A DNA stretch of 64,000 nt, taken from Clostridium vincentii. Its GTDB lineage: Bacteria; Bacillota; Clostridia; Clostridiales; Clostridiaceae. Of this stretch, positions 62,886 to 64,000 are shown piece by piece (the stretch's first letter is position 1; every line of letters starts with the position of its first letter). The notes beneath the pieces were generated by a model. It was not told the DNA's origin. It ran no database searches and was given only the letters and a program-made list of their open reading frames with translations. The translations under genes were made by a program, and so were the position numbers. The DNA lies in the NCBI RefSeq assembly GCF_002995745.1, contig NZ_PVXQ01000018.1:1-64000 (forward strand), given 5' to 3'.

Positions 62886-63848
62886 ATGGAAAAGATCAGT
62901 CTTATGGATAAGAGGATATTGGTAACTGGTGGATGTGGATTTATAGGATCCTACCTGGTTAAGAGGTTACTCACTGAAGGCTCAAAGGTAGCTATTATAT
63001 GCAGAGCGGGAACCAAACCCTGGAGACTAGAAGATCAATTGGAAAACATCTCAATATATGAGGTAGATATAACTGATAGCATAAAAGTTGAAAGATGTAT
63101 CAAGGAGATATGTCCTGAAATAGTATTCCATTTAGCAGCTTATGGAGTGAACTCAGCACAAAAGGAATATATTAAAGCTGCAAACATTAATATTTTAGGA
63201 ACTATTAATATTTTAAATTCATTAAAGGACACCGGCTGCAAAAGATTTATTAACATTGGCAGCTGTGCTGAATATGGAGATCGAAAAGATATTATGAAAG
63301 AAGATATGGATCTACAACCTGTGAGTATCTATGGAAGTTCTAAAGCTTGTGCAACTATAAGTGCTCATCAGATTGCTAGAGAAAATAATATAGATATTAT
63401 AACATTAAGACCATTTGGTATTTTTGGGGGAGGAGAAGAACGGCATAAGGTTTTTTGTCATATAATAATGTCAATACTTGAGGATAAAGAAGTAAGACTA
63501 ACATCATGTCAGCAGCTACGAGATTACTGTTATATTGAAAATATAATTGATGGATTGATCTTGTCAGCTAAAAGCGAATTGAAATGTAATATCTTCAATA
63601 TAGCCAATGGAAGTCTTTTTCCTTTAAAATACTATGTGGATTTGATATTTAAGAATATGAAAACAAATAAAATTCCCTTATATGGTACAGTAGAAAGTCG
63701 AAAAAATGAAATGTGGTCACCTTCTGCGGATATAAGTAAAATTCATAATGAATTAGGTTGGAGTCCTAGAATAGGACTTGAGGATGGAATTATAAAAACA
63801 ATAAAGTGGTATGAAGAAAATAAAAATAAGTATCTTAAGTATCTATAA
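62886..63848 (+). CDS. NAD-dependent sugar-nucleotide epimerase/dehydratase (extended SDR)
   Basis: A 320-aa extended SDR: NAD motif 'ILVTGGCGFIGSYLVKRLL', catalytic 'SIYGSSKAC' (Tyr and Lys in YxxxK), and 'LRPFGIFGGGEERHKV'. Beside rfbF and rfbG it probably converts a CDP-4-keto-6-deoxyhexose or a similar product into the final CDP-sugar, for example a CDP-6-deoxyhexose epimerase or reductase. The precise reaction cannot be fixed. GGAGG precedes the ATG. Confidence 0.82.
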   Translation: MEKISLMDKRILVTGGCGFIGSYLVKRLLTEGSKVAIICRAGTKPWRLEDQLENISIYEVDITDSIKVERCIKEICPEIVFHLAAYGVNSAQKEYIKAANINILGTINILNSLKDTGCKRFINIGSCAEYGDRKDIMKEDMDLQPVSIYGSSKACATISAHQIARENNIDIITLRPFGIFGGGEERHKVFCHIIMSILEDKEVRLTSCQQLRDYCYIENIIDGLILSAKSELKCNIFNIANGSLFPLKYYVDLIFKNMKTNKIPLYGTVESRKNEMWSPSADISKIHNELGWSPRIGLEDGIIKTIKWYEENKNKYLKYL

Positions 63849-63864
63849 ATAGGAGGCTGGGGGA

Positions 63865-64000
63865 ATGTTAGAATTCCTTGAACAGAATTATAAAAATAAA
63901 AATGTTTTAATAACTGGTCATACAGGATTTAAAGGTTCATGGCTAGGTATTTGGTTAAAAAAGTTAGGAGCAAATGTTATCGGTTATGCGTTAGATCCAA
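63865..64000 (+). CDS. rfbG: CDP-glucose 4,6-dehydratase, 5' part (cut by the window end)
   Basis: The first 45 codons are visible, including 'VLITGHTGFKGSWLGIWLKKLGANVIGYAL'. The GHTGFKGSWL motif is a hallmark of RfbG-type CDP-glucose 4,6-dehydratases, which act on the RfbF product. AGGAGG lies about 8 bp before the ATG. It starts 16 bp after the epimerase gene, so the four genes from rfbF are an operon. Confidence 0.88.
   Translation, partial: MLEFLEQNYKNKNVLITGHTGFKGSWLGIWLKKLGANVIGYALDP

Overview
The window is AT-rich and gene-dense, with strong GGAGG ribosome-binding sites and frequent TTG/GTG starts. It carries spore-coat-like, Spo0E-like and cyanophycin synthetase genes and an anaerobe-type sulfur pathway. 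Together these point to an endospore-forming anaerobic Clostridium (Firmicutes). From memory, the order siroheme genes, then APS/sulfate genes, resembles the corresponding region of C. acetobutylicum; I could not check this by search. No tRNA, rRNA, CRISPR array or prophage was seen.

Layout. 1-125 is the 5' end of a group II intron on the minus strand, abutting a terminator hairpin. 0.3-1.6 kb holds a small membrane protein and an FNT-family formate/nitrite channel. 1.7-8.2 kb is a tetrapyrrole block (sirC, hemA, hemC, cobA-hemD fusion, hemB, hemL) that can run from glutamyl-tRNA to precorrin-2/sirohydrochlorin, the branch to siroheme and B12; no heme-specific genes are present. 8.3-16.1 kb is a sulfate-assimilation operon: an SsuABC-type importer, APS kinase, a short AprAB-type APS reductase and CysD/CysN. 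Siroheme is the cofactor of sulfite reductase, so the two blocks fit together. 16.2-16.5 kb hides a 57-codon Spo0E-like gene whose promoter carries a LexA-box match.

16.7-31.4 kb is a mosaic: a DUF421 protein, two phospho-beta-glucosidases (GH1 and GH4) with an RpiR regulator, a polar amino-acid ABC importer, an ABC-2 exporter, a vitamin-B6-type ECF S component with pyridoxamine kinase, cyanophycin synthetase, and small spore-coat-like proteins. 31.5-33.8 kb has the YhaM exonuclease and speE/speD. 34.1-44.9 kb is a complete purine operon, purL-E-C-F-M-N-H-D, leading from PRPP to IMP apart from the purK-type step. 45-48 kb is a lineage-specific set of small membrane proteins showing an ancient segmental duplication with partly deleted copies. 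49.3-51.5 kb is a purine-riboswitch-controlled permease plus xanthine phosphoribosyltransferase unit.

51.6-59.4 kb contains a LemA/TPM pair, a K+ channel, a MecA-like penicillin-binding protein, MgtE, a heptad-repeat protein and an apparently truncated beta-lysine acetyltransferase (ablB). 59.6-64.0 kb opens a CDP-hexose polysaccharide or glycosylation cluster: a structured leader, rfbF, a two-domain glycosyltransferase with an acidic repeat tail, an epimerase, and rfbG running off the end.

The observations most worth follow-up are the SOS-type promoter on the Spo0E-like gene, the sulfate route with its SsuABC-type transporter, the tandem glycosyltransferase and leader at the right end, and the traces of gene decay (ablB and the 45-47 kb duplication).
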